Shown piece by piece: positions 14,989-23,299 of a DNA stretch of 30,732 nt. The DNA is from a virus. Within the stretch, counting starts at the first letter, position 1, and every line of letters starts with the position of its first letter. The stretch spans positions 1 through 30,732 of IMG/VR virus record IMGVR_UViG_3300020378_000020. One strand, written 5' to 3'. A program made the translations under genes and the position numbers. The notes under the pieces were generated by a model, which ran no database searches, was not told the origin of the DNA, and saw only the letters and a list, made by a program, of their open reading frames with translations.

Positions 14989-16580
14989 TGACAGAAGCGA
15001 AAAATGACGGGTATCTAGGTAATACCCTAATCAAAAAGGCTGGAGTAGAAGTTCAGTATACCGAAGAACAGTTGAAAGAATACGTCAAGTGTTCAGAAGA
15101 CCCTATACACTTTATTGAAAACTACACGCAGATTATCTCACTAGACGAAGGTATGATTCCATTTAAACTTCGTGGGTATCAGGATAAACTAATAAAACAC
15201 TTCAATGAGAATAGATTTAACGTAGTCCTTGCGAGTAGACAGTCGGGTAAATCAATCACTTCTTGTGCATATTTAATATGGTACTTACTGTTTCACCCTG
15301 AAGTTACTGTTGCTATACTTGCAAACAAAGGTGCAATCGCAAGAGAAATGGTCGCCCGTATCGTAACGATGTTGGAGTCTGTTCCATTCTTTTTACAGCC
15401 TGGAGTCAAGATTCTAAACAAAGGTAACATAGAATTTGCGAATGATAGTAAACTGGTTGCAGCTGCCACGTCTTCAAGTTCGATTCGTGGACTTTCAATC
15501 AATTTACTATACTTGGACGAGTTTGCATTCGTAGAAAATGCAGAAGAATTCTATACTGCGACATATCCCGTTATCACTTCAGGTAAACAATCTAAGGTTA
15601 TTATTACTTCTACTGCGAATGGTGTTGGTAATATGTTCTATAAGATATATGAATCTGCAGTTCATGAACAATCAGAGTATCGTTCTTTTACAATTAATTG
15701 GGACGATGTGCCAGGCAGAGACGAAGAGTGGAAGAAACAGACCATTGCAAACACTTCAGAAACACAATTCGAACAAGAGTATGGTAACTCATTCTTAGGA
15801 ACAGGTAATACACTTATCAGTTCTAACTGTTTATTGGGTATGAGAGCATTAGATGCAGAATGGGGTAAGGAAGACTTTTCCATGTATAAACAACCTGAAG
15901 AGGGTCATACCTACGTTTGCACGGTGGACGTTGCAAAAGGAAGAGGTATGGACTATTCTACGTTTACAATATTTGACACTTCAGTTCAACCATTTGAACA
16001 GGTCGCAACATATAGGAATAGTATGATAAGTCCTATGTTGTTACCTGATATTATAAACAAATATGCGACTGCATATAACAATGCATTAGTAATTATTGAG
16101 AATAATGCAGAAGGAGCTATGGTTGCAACACAATTACACTTCGACATAGAGTATGATAATGTTTTTGTTCAGGGACAAACCAAAACAGAAGATATTGGTG
16201 TAACCATGAATAAGAAAATAAAAAGGATAGGGTGTTCTACTCTAAAAGAGTTGTTAGAGGAAAATAGACTGGTTTTATGTGATAGGAACACCATTACTGA
16301 GCTGATGACATTCATAAATAAAGGTATGTCGTTTGAAGCGGCAAAAGGGTATCACGATGACCTAGTAATGAATTGTGTATTGTTTAGTTGGTTTGTTACA
16401 ACGGAATATTTTCACCACTTAACAAATCATCAGATAAAAGACCTTTTATACGCAGAACAACAAAAGTTAATAGAAAATGACCTACTACCTGCAGGTATCT
16501 TTGGTGCAAGTAACAAAACACCCGAAGCTACTTCCTTTGTAGACGATGAAGGGGATAGGTGGTATGTCGAAGGAAACTAA
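14988..16580 (+). CDS. gp17: Terminase large subunit gp17 (packaging ATPase and nuclease)
   Basis: This 530-residue protein pumps DNA into the prohead and cuts it. The ATPase half has Walker A ASRQSGKS (82-89) and Walker B LLYLDEFAF (Asp177, Glu178), followed by the coupling motif VIITSTANG. The RNase-H-like nuclease half has Asp314 in TVDVAKGRGMDYST, IIENNAEG, and Asp457-Asp458 in GYHDDLVMN. These are the acidic residues expected for the metal site. It is complete and shows no intein insertion, although the window carries a Hint domain elsewhere. An ACTAAATA element overlaps its stop and may contribute to gp18 expression. Confidence 0.96.
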   Translation: MTEAKNDGYLGNTLIKKAGVEVQYTEEQLKEYVKCSEDPIHFIENYTQIISLDEGMIPFKLRGYQDKLIKHFNENRFNVVLASRQSGKSITSCAYLIWYLLFHPEVTVAILANKGAIAREMVARIVTMLESVPFFLQPGVKILNKGNIEFANDSKLVAAATSSSSIRGLSINLLYLDEFAFVENAEEFYTATYPVITSGKQSKVIITSTANGVGNMFYKIYESAVHEQSEYRSFTINWDDVPGRDEEWKKQTIANTSETQFEQEYGNSFLGTGNTLISSNCLLGMRALDAEWGKEDFSMYKQPEEGHTYVCTVDVAKGRGMDYSTFTIFDTSVQPFEQVATYRNSMISPMLLPDIINKYATAYNNALVIIENNAEGAMVATQLHFDIEYDNVFVQGQTKTEDIGVTMNKKIKRIGCSTLKELLEENRLVLCDRNTITELMTFINKGMSFEAAKGYHDDLVMNCVLFSWFVTTEYFHHLTNHQIKDLLYAEQQKLIENDLLPAGIFGASNKTPEATSFVDDEGDRWYVEGN

Positions 16581-16583
16581 ATA
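16576..16583 (+). promoter_or_regulatory. Possible late-promoter variant (ACTAAATA) at gp17 stop
   Basis: ACTAAATA overlaps the gp17 stop codon and precedes the stronger TATAAATA at 16627. It may be a weaker second start for gp18, or chance, because it is partly formed by the stop codon. Confidence 0.3.
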
Positions 16584-16626
16584 AAAGAAGAGAAATGTAA
16601 TATAGTGTTGTTAGATACTGTATTGT

Positions 16627-16634
16627 TATAAATA
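16627..16634 (+). promoter_or_regulatory. T4-type late promoter (TATAAATA) for the tail sheath
   Basis: A perfect octamer lies 41 bases ahead of the gp18 ATG. The leader contains an AGGAGAAAA ribosome binding site. The octamer sits inside nested inverted repeats (TATTGTT/AACAATA and AATGTAA/TTACATT). Confidence 0.85.
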
Positions 16635-16675
16635 AAACAGTAAACAATAACTTTTTACATTAACAGGAGAAAAGT

Positions 16676-18667
16676 ATGGCATTTCAAGTATCACCAGGCG
16701 TACAGGTCAACGAGATAGACCTTACAAATGTTGTCCCAGCAGTTGCAACAACTACTGGTGCATTCGCTGGTTCATTTCAATGGGGCCCTGTTGATGAAGT
16801 AAAGACAGTTTCAGATTCAAAAAGTTTGGTAGATTGTTTCGGAGAACCTGTTAATTCAGATGCAGGTGCAGAAGACTTCTACTCAGCAGAATCTTTCTTA
16901 AAGTATGGTTCATCATTAAGAGTCGTAAGAATTAACTCTACAGGTTTATTCAATGCGAACGCAAGTGGACACGCATCCACATTGTTAAAACACAACGATG
17001 ACTACGTTAACACCTTTAAAGGTGGTGCTCAGGCAGGAACTGTTGGAAAATTCATTGCAAAATATGCTGGGTCTAAAGGTAATTCACTACAAGTTCAAAC
17101 TTGTGCTAGTTCAAACGCATATTTTAATGATGCAGTAACTACAGCAGGTGCAGCTGAAGCAGTGGGTCAAACAACCATTACAGTAGCAGCGTCAAACGTA
17201 TTCACAATCAGAGATATAATCAAGTTCGCAGGACATGACACTGAGTATAGAGTGTTAACTGCTCCTAGTGGAACAACTATTACTATCGAAGCATTAGACC
17301 AACCTGCAGGAACAGGATTAACTCATGCAGTTGCAAACGGTGCTAATATCGATAGATATTGGGAACATTATGGTTTGTTCAATAAAGCTCCAGGCAAATC
17401 AGGAACAGCAACAGCTGCTGGTGGTTCCGATGACGAAATTCACGTTGTAGTTGTAGACGAAGACGGTGTTATCTCAGGAACAGCACACACTGTATTAGAA
17501 ACATACGGTCACTTATCATGTGCCTCAGACGGTAAAGATGGGTTCGGTGCAACAAATTACTACAAAGATGTACTCGCAAACAAATCAGAGTGGGTATATT
17601 GGTCAGGTCATTCAACAGGAACACACGCAAGTGCAACTGAGACAAGAACACACGCAGGTTCAGCTTCAACTGCATTTGGAAGACCTTCAAGTCCTGAAGT
17701 TTCATCACTAAGTGGTGGTGCAAATGGAAGAACTGCTACTGCAGGTCAAAAACAAACTGCATGGTCAGACCATTTCGAAGATGCAAGTTCAATCGATATA
17801 TCTTTCCTAATCGTTGGTTCAACAAGAACTGATAACGGTTCAGGAACAGACCAAGACATTCTTGCAGATTGGACAACACAAGTAAACCAAGCAATCTTAC
17901 TCGCAGAGAAAAGAAAGGATTGTATGGTTATCGCAAGTCCAAGACGTGCATCATGTGTTAACGTATCTTCAGAATCAACACAAACAACTAACGTATTAGC
18001 AGATTTTGCTACTGCATCTTCTTCAAGTTTTGCAGTGTTTGACTCAACATGGGTTTATCAATACGACAGATTTAACGACAAGTACTGTTGGATTCCTGCA
18101 AATGCTCACACAGCAGGTATCATGGCAAGAAGTGACTTACAGAGAGATGCATGGGTTTCCCCTGCAGGTTTCACTAGAGGTCAATACTTAGGTATCACTA
18201 AACTTGCTTACAATCCAAAACAGGGTTCAAGAGATGACTTGTATCGTGCAAGAGTCAACCCAGTAGTTACATTCCCTGGCCAAGGGACAATACTATTTGG
18301 TGACAAAACTGCACTAACATCACCTTCTGCATTTGATAGAATTAATGTAAGAAGATTATTCATAGTCCTAGAGAAAGCAATATCAACTGCCGCTCAAGCA
18401 CAACTCTTTGAATACAACGATGCATTCACAAGAGCACAATTCAGAGCTGCGATAGAACCTTTCCTAAGAGACGTGAAAAACAGAAGGGGTCTAACAGACT
18501 TCTCAGTGGTTTGTGATGAAACAAACAACACTGATTCAGTCATGGACAGAAACGAGTTTGTATGTTCAATCTTCGTTAAACCTTCACGTTCAATTAACTA
18601 TATAACTTTGAACTTTGTTGCTGCTAGAAGTGGTGTTCAGTTCGAAGAGATTTATAACGCAGTTTAA
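16676..18667 (+). CDS. gp18: Contractile tail sheath protein gp18
   Basis: This 663-residue protein is almost the length of T4 gp18 (659). The N-terminus MAFQVSPGVQVNEIDLTNVV and the FQWGPVDEV segment are typical of sheath proteins. So is the conserved C-terminal assembly domain: FPGQGTILFGDKTALT, INVRRLFIVLEKAI, then RAAIEPFLRDVKNRRGL, ending RSGVQFEEIYNAV. A variable region at about residues 160-226 includes a small beta domain (TTITVAASNVFTIRDIIKF). Sheath rings surround the gp19 tube and contract on infection. The gene has a late promoter and strong Shine-Dalgarno, consistent with high expression. It is followed by gp19 after 14 bases. Confidence 0.96.
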   Translation: MAFQVSPGVQVNEIDLTNVVPAVATTTGAFAGSFQWGPVDEVKTVSDSKSLVDCFGEPVNSDAGAEDFYSAESFLKYGSSLRVVRINSTGLFNANASGHASTLLKHNDDYVNTFKGGAQAGTVGKFIAKYAGSKGNSLQVQTCASSNAYFNDAVTTAGAAEAVGQTTITVAASNVFTIRDIIKFAGHDTEYRVLTAPSGTTITIEALDQPAGTGLTHAVANGANIDRYWEHYGLFNKAPGKSGTATAAGGSDDEIHVVVVDEDGVISGTAHTVLETYGHLSCASDGKDGFGATNYYKDVLANKSEWVYWSGHSTGTHASATETRTHAGSASTAFGRPSSPEVSSLSGGANGRTATAGQKQTAWSDHFEDASSIDISFLIVGSTRTDNGSGTDQDILADWTTQVNQAILLAEKRKDCMVIASPRRASCVNVSSESTQTTNVLADFATASSSSFAVFDSTWVYQYDRFNDKYCWIPANAHTAGIMARSDLQRDAWVSPAGFTRGQYLGITKLAYNPKQGSRDDLYRARVNPVVTFPGQGTILFGDKTALTSPSAFDRINVRRLFIVLEKAISTAAQAQLFEYNDAFTRAQFRAAIEPFLRDVKNRRGLTDFSVVCDETNNTDSVMDRNEFVCSIFVKPSRSINYITLNFVAARSGVQFEEIYNAV

Positions 18668-18681
18668 CAGGAGTAAGATAA

Positions 18682-19179
18682 ATGTCAAGTATAGACCAAT
18701 TTAAAGCGCAATTAATAGGTGGTGGCCCAAGGGCAAACAGATTTAGAATCTTTCTACCTCGTGCTGGAAACAAAATCGAATTCCTTGCAAAAGGGTCTCA
18801 AATTCCTGCTGCTAATATAGGTGAAACACCCGTACAATACAAAGGTATGATATTGAAACTTGCTGGTGAAAGAACCTATGACGATTGGACTGTTACAATT
18901 ATCAATGATAATGAATTCAGTGCCAGAACTGCATTAGAACAGTGGCAACAAGAGATACAAGGTCATGGTGTTTCAACAGGTATGGCAACAACAGACTACT
19001 TATTAAGTAGAGGTTTTGTAGAACAGTTAGGTAAAGACGACTCAGTCCTTGCGAGATACGAATTCTTCAACTGCTTCCCTAAATCAATCGGTTCAATCGC
19101 ATTAACTTACGAAGCCGAAAATCAGTTGGAAGAGTTTGAAGCGACATTCGCATACTCGCATTGGGAAAGAGTCATTTAA
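18682..19179 (+). CDS. gp19: Tail tube protein gp19
   Basis: This 165-residue protein compares with 163 in T4. It shows the tube-protein pattern GGGPRANRFRIFLPR at residues 13-27, IEFLAKGSQIPAANIGETPV, and YDDWTVTIINDNEFSAR in the middle. Its C-terminus (FEATFAYSHWERVI) is characteristic of marine T4-like gp19. Hexameric rings of this protein stack to form the DNA conduit inside the sheath. A TAACAGGAG ribosome binding site overlaps the gp18 stop, giving co-expression. A 16-base perfect palindrome begins at its stop codon. Confidence 0.95.
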   Translation: MSSIDQFKAQLIGGGPRANRFRIFLPRAGNKIEFLAKGSQIPAANIGETPVQYKGMILKLAGERTYDDWTVTIINDNEFSARTALEQWQQEIQGHGVSTGMATTDYLLSRGFVEQLGKDDSVLARYEFFNCFPKSIGSIALTYEAENQLEEFEATFAYSHWERVI

Positions 19180-19223
19180 GTTCTTTAGAAAGAACAGTGA
19201 ATAAGACTATGATTAGGTCTTAT
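19180..19223 (+). promoter_or_regulatory. Two stem-loops between gp19 and gp20
   Basis: The first is a perfect 16-base palindrome, GTTCTTTAGAAAGAAC (19180-19195). The second is a 7-bp stem ATAAGAC/GTCTTAT (19201-19207 and 19217-19223) with a 9-base loop. Its right arm overlaps the TATAAATA promoter of gp20. Neither has a following T run, so they look more like RNA-stability or processing elements than terminators. Confidence 0.45.
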
Positions 19224-19228
19224 AAATA
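19221..19228 (+). promoter_or_regulatory. T4-type late promoter (TATAAATA), predicted leaderless, for portal
   Basis: A perfect octamer is followed by five bases (ATAGT) and the ATG at 19234. The predicted +1 coincides with the start codon. No Shine-Dalgarno is present. Confidence 0.8.
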
Positions 19229-19233
19229 ATAGT

Positions 19234-20787
19234 ATGGATATATTTGGATTTGAAATCACTCGTAAGAAAGACGAGTTAAGAGCTACCGAGGTCAAAACTG
19301 CAAAGAGTTTTGTGCCTCAGGTCGATGATGACGGAACACCAGTCATCTCGCAACAAGCAGGTTTTATATCGGGTGGGGCATATGGTGCCTATGTCGATAT
19401 GGAAGGTGGTATCAAGAATGAGATTGAACTCATTCGAAGATACCGTGAAACTTCCTTAGTACCTGAATGTGACGCAGCTATTGAAGATATAGTGAATGAG
19501 TGTATCACATCGGATAGTGCCGATAGGATAGTAACACTCGACCTCAGAGACGTAAAGCTCTCTGATAGCATTAAGAAAAAAATGCAAGACGAGTTTTACG
19601 CAATCCTATCAATGATGAAGTTCAATCAGAACTCTCACGAAATATTCCGAAAATGGTACATCGATGGAAGAATTTACTTCCATAAGGTCGTTGATAGCAA
19701 TCGAACCAAAGCAGGTTTGGTTGACATCAGGAATGTTGACCCTCTTAAAATTAAGAAGGTTAGAAACATAGAGACCAAAAAAGACAAGAAGTTAGGTGTA
19801 GACATTGTTAAGAAAGCGGAAGAATTCTACATTTTTAACGATAAAGGTTTCGAAAAGACTGGTACTAATGAAGGTACAACAGTCAAAATTGCACCTGAAG
19901 CGATTACATATACGACTTCAGGATTGTTAGATTATAACAAAAATGCAGTTGTTGGTTATCTGCACAAAGCATTGAAAACTGCGAACCAGTTATCAATGAT
20001 GGAAGATGCACTAGTAATCTATAGATTGTCTAGAGCACCTGAAAGAAGGATATTCTACATTGACGTAGGTAACCTTCCAAAGGCAAAAGCAGAACAGTAT
20101 CTTGCAGATGTTATGAACAAGTATAGAAATAAACTTGTATATAACGCAGATACTGGTGAAATCAAAGATGATAGAAAACATATGAGTATGTTGGAAGATT
20201 TTTGGTTACCAAGAAGAGAAGGTGGTAGAGGAACGGAAATTACAACCTTGCCAGGTGGACAAAACCTTGCAGAAATTGACGATGTAGAATACTTCAAGAA
20301 GAAGTTATATCAGTCATTAAATGTTCCAAGTTCTAGAATGGAAGCTGAGAACGGATTCAATATGGGTCGTTCTTCAGAGATTTCTAGAGACGAATTGAAG
20401 TTTAATAAGTTTACTAACAGACTTCAGAAGAAGTTTGCTAGATGTTTTACTGACCTTTTAAGAACTCAATTAGTTCTTAAAGAGATTGTTCGTGCAGAAG
20501 AGTTTGATAAAATAAAAGATTTTATACAATACGACTACACTGCAGACAATCACTTTACTGAACTAAAAGAACAAGAGATTATGAGAGAAAGGTTAGATGC
20601 ATTAGGAAGTGCATCTGAGTATGTTGGTAAATACTTCAGTAATGAGTATGTAAGAAAGTATATCTTACGTCAAACTGAAGAAGATATTAAAGAAATTGAT
20701 GCTCAAATAGCACAAGAAAAGGCTGACGGTGTTGGTCAAGATGACCAAGACGGTTTTTACAACAGTAATGAGTTTGGAGATAATTAA
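19234..20787 (+). CDS. gp20: Portal protein gp20
   Basis: This 517-residue protein compares with 524 in T4. Family landmarks are MDIFGFEITRKKDEL, then GIKNEIELIRRYRETSLVPE, AAIEDIVNECI and KWYIDGRIYFHKVVD. Others are RLSRAPERRIFYIDVGNLPK, KAEQYLADVMNKYRNKLVYN, and FWLPRREGGRGTEITTLPGG. The dodecameric portal nucleates prohead assembly and is the DNA gate and motor dock. The acidic C-terminus (QDDQDGFYNSNEFGDN) is typical. The start is fixed by the predicted leaderless promoter and family N-terminus. The stop overlaps the start of the next small gene (TAATG). Confidence 0.96.
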   Translation: MDIFGFEITRKKDELRATEVKTAKSFVPQVDDDGTPVISQQAGFISGGAYGAYVDMEGGIKNEIELIRRYRETSLVPECDAAIEDIVNECITSDSADRIVTLDLRDVKLSDSIKKKMQDEFYAILSMMKFNQNSHEIFRKWYIDGRIYFHKVVDSNRTKAGLVDIRNVDPLKIKKVRNIETKKDKKLGVDIVKKAEEFYIFNDKGFEKTGTNEGTTVKIAPEAITYTTSGLLDYNKNAVVGYLHKALKTANQLSMMEDALVIYRLSRAPERRIFYIDVGNLPKAKAEQYLADVMNKYRNKLVYNADTGEIKDDRKHMSMLEDFWLPRREGGRGTEITTLPGGQNLAEIDDVEYFKKKLYQSLNVPSSRMEAENGFNMGRSSEISRDELKFNKFTNRLQKKFARCFTDLLRTQLVLKEIVRAEEFDKIKDFIQYDYTADNHFTELKEQEIMRERLDALGSASEYVGKYFSNEYVRKYILRQTEEDIKEIDAQIAQEKADGVGQDDQDGFYNSNEFGDN

Positions 20788-20960
20788 TGAGTAAGATAGC
20801 GAGAGAAATAGTTGATACAATAGCAGATAAAGAACTTGCAAATGCAAAGGATTTAATCAATCAAGGTATCAAAGAAAAGGCTGCACAAGCAGTTGATTTC
20901 AAGAGAGTTGAAAGTCAAACTAACTGGATGGAAGTTCCTGCAGAGGATACTGAAGAGTAA
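20787..20960 (+). CDS. Small prohead core protein, gp67 position
   Basis: This 57-residue ORF, starting in the gp20 stop (TAATG) and ending in the next start (TAATG), is too well coupled on both sides to be chance. It is charged and helical (IAREIVDTIADKELANAKDL, then IKEKAAQAVDFKRVE) with an acidic end (PAEDTEE). Its place between the portal and the protease is that of T4 gene 67, a small prohead internal protein. The sequence alone is too short and divergent to prove homology, so the identification rests on synteny and composition. Confidence 0.65.
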   Translation: MSKIAREIVDTIADKELANAKDLINQGIKEKAAQAVDFKRVESQTNWMEVPAEDTEE

Positions 20961-21256
20961 TGAAACAATTTACCGAGATAATGGTAGAACTAAATGAAGC
21001 GAAGTTTAAACTTCCTTCAGGACACAAAGAACTCGAAAGAGACAGTGTCAAAGTCGGTAGTAAAATGCACGACATAGTTTTTAGTCAGAAGTCAGGTAAA
21101 GTACACGCATTCGTAGATGGTCAAAGTATGGGAGACCCATATAGAGACCTAAAGACTGCAAAGAAAGAGTTTAAAGACATCAAACAGATAATGAAACAAA
21201 TGGGTGAAGATTTTGATGTCTCAATAGAGGAAATAATAAATGAAATTAATAGCTGA
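20960..21256 (+). CDS. Probable prohead core protein, gp68 position
   Basis: This 98-residue protein starts MKQFTEIMVELNEAKFKLP and is rich in Lys, Asp and Glu. It has a compact beta-like centre (SKMHDIVFSQKSGKVHAFVD) and a helical C-terminus (LKTAKKEFKDIKQIMKQ). It lies between the gp67-like gene and protease gp21, the place of T4 gene 68. The start overlaps the upstream stop (TAATG), and its last 17 bases overlap gp21. Assignment is mainly by gene order; it could be another conserved small head protein of marine T4-like phages. Confidence 0.6.
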   Translation: MKQFTEIMVELNEAKFKLPSGHKELERDSVKVGSKMHDIVFSQKSGKVHAFVDGQSMGDPYRDLKTAKKEFKDIKQIMKQMGEDFDVSIEEIINEINS

Positions 21257-21887
21257 ATTTAACGAAACCATATCACCCGTTATTACGGAAGCTGCAAACG
21301 GTAAGAAAGAATACTTCATTGAAGGTGTATTCATGCAGTCCGACATTAAAAACAGAAACGGTAGAGTCTATCCAAAAGCAATTATGGAGAAGGAAGTTAA
21401 CCGATATAAGAAGGAGTTCGTAGAGAAAGACCGTGCATTCGGTGAACTAGGACACCCTGAAGGCCCAACTATTAATTTAGATAAAGTATCTCACTTAATC
21501 CAGTCCCTTGAACTGGAAGGTAAAAACTATGTGGGTAAAGCAAAAGTTTTAAGTACTCCAAACGGAGAGATTGTTAAGGCTCTCATTAATGATGGTGCAA
21601 AACTCGGAGTATCTTCTAGAGGACTTGGTTCACTAGAACAAAAGGGTAACGCACAATATGTTAAGGACGATTTTCAACTTGCAACTGCAGGTGATATAGT
21701 CGCAGACCCTTCTGCACCTGAGGCATTTGTCGAAGGAATTATGGAAGGTGTTGAGTGGGTAATGGAAAATGGTATCTTAACAAGAATTCAAGTTGAGACT
21801 ATGCAGAACGAAATGCGTAATGCTAAGAGAAATCAACTTGAAGAAACGAAGTTAAATCTATGGAAAAGGTTCGTTGAGAGTCTATAA
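21240..21887 (+). CDS. gp21: Prohead maturation protease gp21
   Basis: This 215-residue protein (T4: 212) is the serine protease that processes the scaffold and capsid proteins inside the prohead. The characteristic segments are IKNRNGRVYPKAIM, GELGHPEGPTIN with the catalytic His72, and LGVSSRGLGSL with the catalytic Ser in VSSRG (Ser125/126). FQLATAGDIVADPSAPEAFV follows. All expected residues are intact. It begins inside the gp68-like gene, so translation is coupled. The expected substrates, gp22 and gp23, follow immediately and contain L-x-E sites. Confidence 0.95.
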   Translation: MKLIAEFNETISPVITEAANGKKEYFIEGVFMQSDIKNRNGRVYPKAIMEKEVNRYKKEFVEKDRAFGELGHPEGPTINLDKVSHLIQSLELEGKNYVGKAKVLSTPNGEIVKALINDGAKLGVSSRGLGSLEQKGNAQYVKDDFQLATAGDIVADPSAPEAFVEGIMEGVEWVMENGILTRIQVETMQNEMRNAKRNQLEETKLNLWKRFVESL

Positions 21888-21890
21888 CAT

Positions 21891-21898
21891 ATAAATAA
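21891..21898 (+). promoter_or_regulatory. T4-type late promoter (TATAAATA) for scaffold and capsid
   Basis: A perfect octamer lies just after the gp21 stop and 39 bases ahead of gp22. The leader carries an AGGAGAAAA ribosome binding site. Because no other promoter is seen before gp23 and the gp22-gp23 gap is 24 bases, it probably serves both. Confidence 0.85.
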
Positions 21899-21937
21899 AA
21901 TAAAGTAATACATAAAGTATTAAAACAGGAGAAAAAA

Positions 21938-23275
21938 ATGGCAGAGTTAGAAAATAACCTAGAAACTACTGAAGAAGTAGTTGAGACTATTGAAGAGGGT
22001 CAACAACCTGATTCTAAGTCTGAAAAAGGTGACAAGAAACCAGTCAAACAAGGTTCATCCGATGCTGAATCAATAGAAGCAGGCAAAGCGGAAGTCGTCC
22101 CAGTTGAAACCAATCCTGTTGACAAAGCAGTTAAAGCAGTAAAAGACGCTGAGAAGAAAGTTCCTTCTAATGAAGGTGACCCTCAGAAGAAAGGTGCTGG
22201 TAAGGCTGAAAAGCAAGAGAAAATCAAAGAAGATGCAAAACCTTCAAAGATGGAATCAATTAAAGCTATAGTCAACGTAATGAAGGAAATGACAAAAGAC
22301 GAACTCCAATCAGTATTGTCTACAATATCTGAATCAGAAGAGGACGATAGTTTGACTAAAGCAGAAGTTGCGAGAGCAGTTGTTGAGTCTTTGAAGACTA
22401 TGGACGAAGACAAAGTTGGAGAAATCCTAGAGTCTTTATCTAAAGAGGAAGAAACTGAAGTTGTTTCAGAAGAATCAGAAGAAGATGCAGTTGCAGAAGA
22501 AGTTTCTGCAGATGTTGAATCCTCACTAGTTGAAATTGAAATAGATGACGACCTATCAGCGATTTCAGAAGCACTAGACCTATCTGAAGAGAATTCAGAA
22601 AAAGCTAAGACAATCTTTAAAGCTGCAGTTCAAAGTAAAGTTGCAGAAATTAAAGAAGAACTTGATGCAAAATATCAAGAAGAATTAAAAACCACAGTTG
22701 AGACTGTCAAAGACGACCTTTCGGAAGCAGTTGACAAGTACTTAACATATTGTGCAGAAGAGTGGACGAAAGAAAACGAACTCGCAATCGAACGTGGTTT
22801 GAGGTCAGAAATGACTGAGAACTTCATCGAAGGACTTAAAACATTGTTCGTAGAACACTACGTTGATGTCCCTGAAGATAAGTACGATGTTATTGACGAA
22901 CTCGCAAATCGTCTTGAAGAGATGGAAGCAAAACTTGACGGTGAAGTGTCTAATAACATGGCAATCACTGAAGAGTTAGACGGTCTCAAAAGACAAAATG
23001 TTGTATCAGAAGCATCGAAAGATTTGACTGATACTCAAAAAGAGAAACTTTCTTCACTTGCTGAAGGAGTAGATTTCAAAGATACAGAAGACTTCGCTGA
23101 GAAGGTTTCTGAACTCAAAGAAGCATACTTCAAAGTAGACGGTGAGAAAGTAGAGGCGGAAACTAATATCCAAGAAGGTGCAAATGAATTCGAAGTTGAA
23201 GAAACTGAGAAAGTAGTAAGTGCTGAAATGGAGAAGTATTCGTCTGCAATAACCAAACTTAACCCATTGGGATAA
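21938..23275 (+). CDS. gp22: Prohead scaffold protein gp22
   Basis: This 445-residue, highly acidic, helical protein lies between the protease and the capsid gene, the fixed place of the T4 scaffold. The N-terminal 115 residues are a disordered Glu/Lys/Pro-rich tail (LETTEEVVETIEEGQQ). An Asp/Glu-rich coiled-coil region follows (SKEEETEVVSEESEEDAVAE). The C-terminal half carries the scaffold core (AAVQSKVAEIKEELDAKYQE, TENFIEGLKTLFVEHYVDVP) and ends SAITKLNPLG. It is much longer than T4 gp22 (269), mainly through the acidic N-terminal part. Scaffold is degraded by gp21 before packaging. Confidence 0.9.
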   Translation: MAELENNLETTEEVVETIEEGQQPDSKSEKGDKKPVKQGSSDAESIEAGKAEVVPVETNPVDKAVKAVKDAEKKVPSNEGDPQKKGAGKAEKQEKIKEDAKPSKMESIKAIVNVMKEMTKDELQSVLSTISESEEDDSLTKAEVARAVVESLKTMDEDKVGEILESLSKEEETEVVSEESEEDAVAEEVSADVESSLVEIEIDDDLSAISEALDLSEENSEKAKTIFKAAVQSKVAEIKEELDAKYQEELKTTVETVKDDLSEAVDKYLTYCAEEWTKENELAIERGLRSEMTENFIEGLKTLFVEHYVDVPEDKYDVIDELANRLEEMEAKLDGEVSNNMAITEELDGLKRQNVVSEASKDLTDTQKEKLSSLAEGVDFKDTEDFAEKVSELKEAYFKVDGEKVEAETNIQEGANEFEVEETEKVVSAEMEKYSSAITKLNPLG

Positions 23276-23299
23276 GTTTTAATTTAAAGGAAAAAGAAA

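Noticed and set aside
14988-16580. Intein in the large terminase
   Set aside because: The ATPase and nuclease motifs are continuous and the length is normal, with no Hint blocks.
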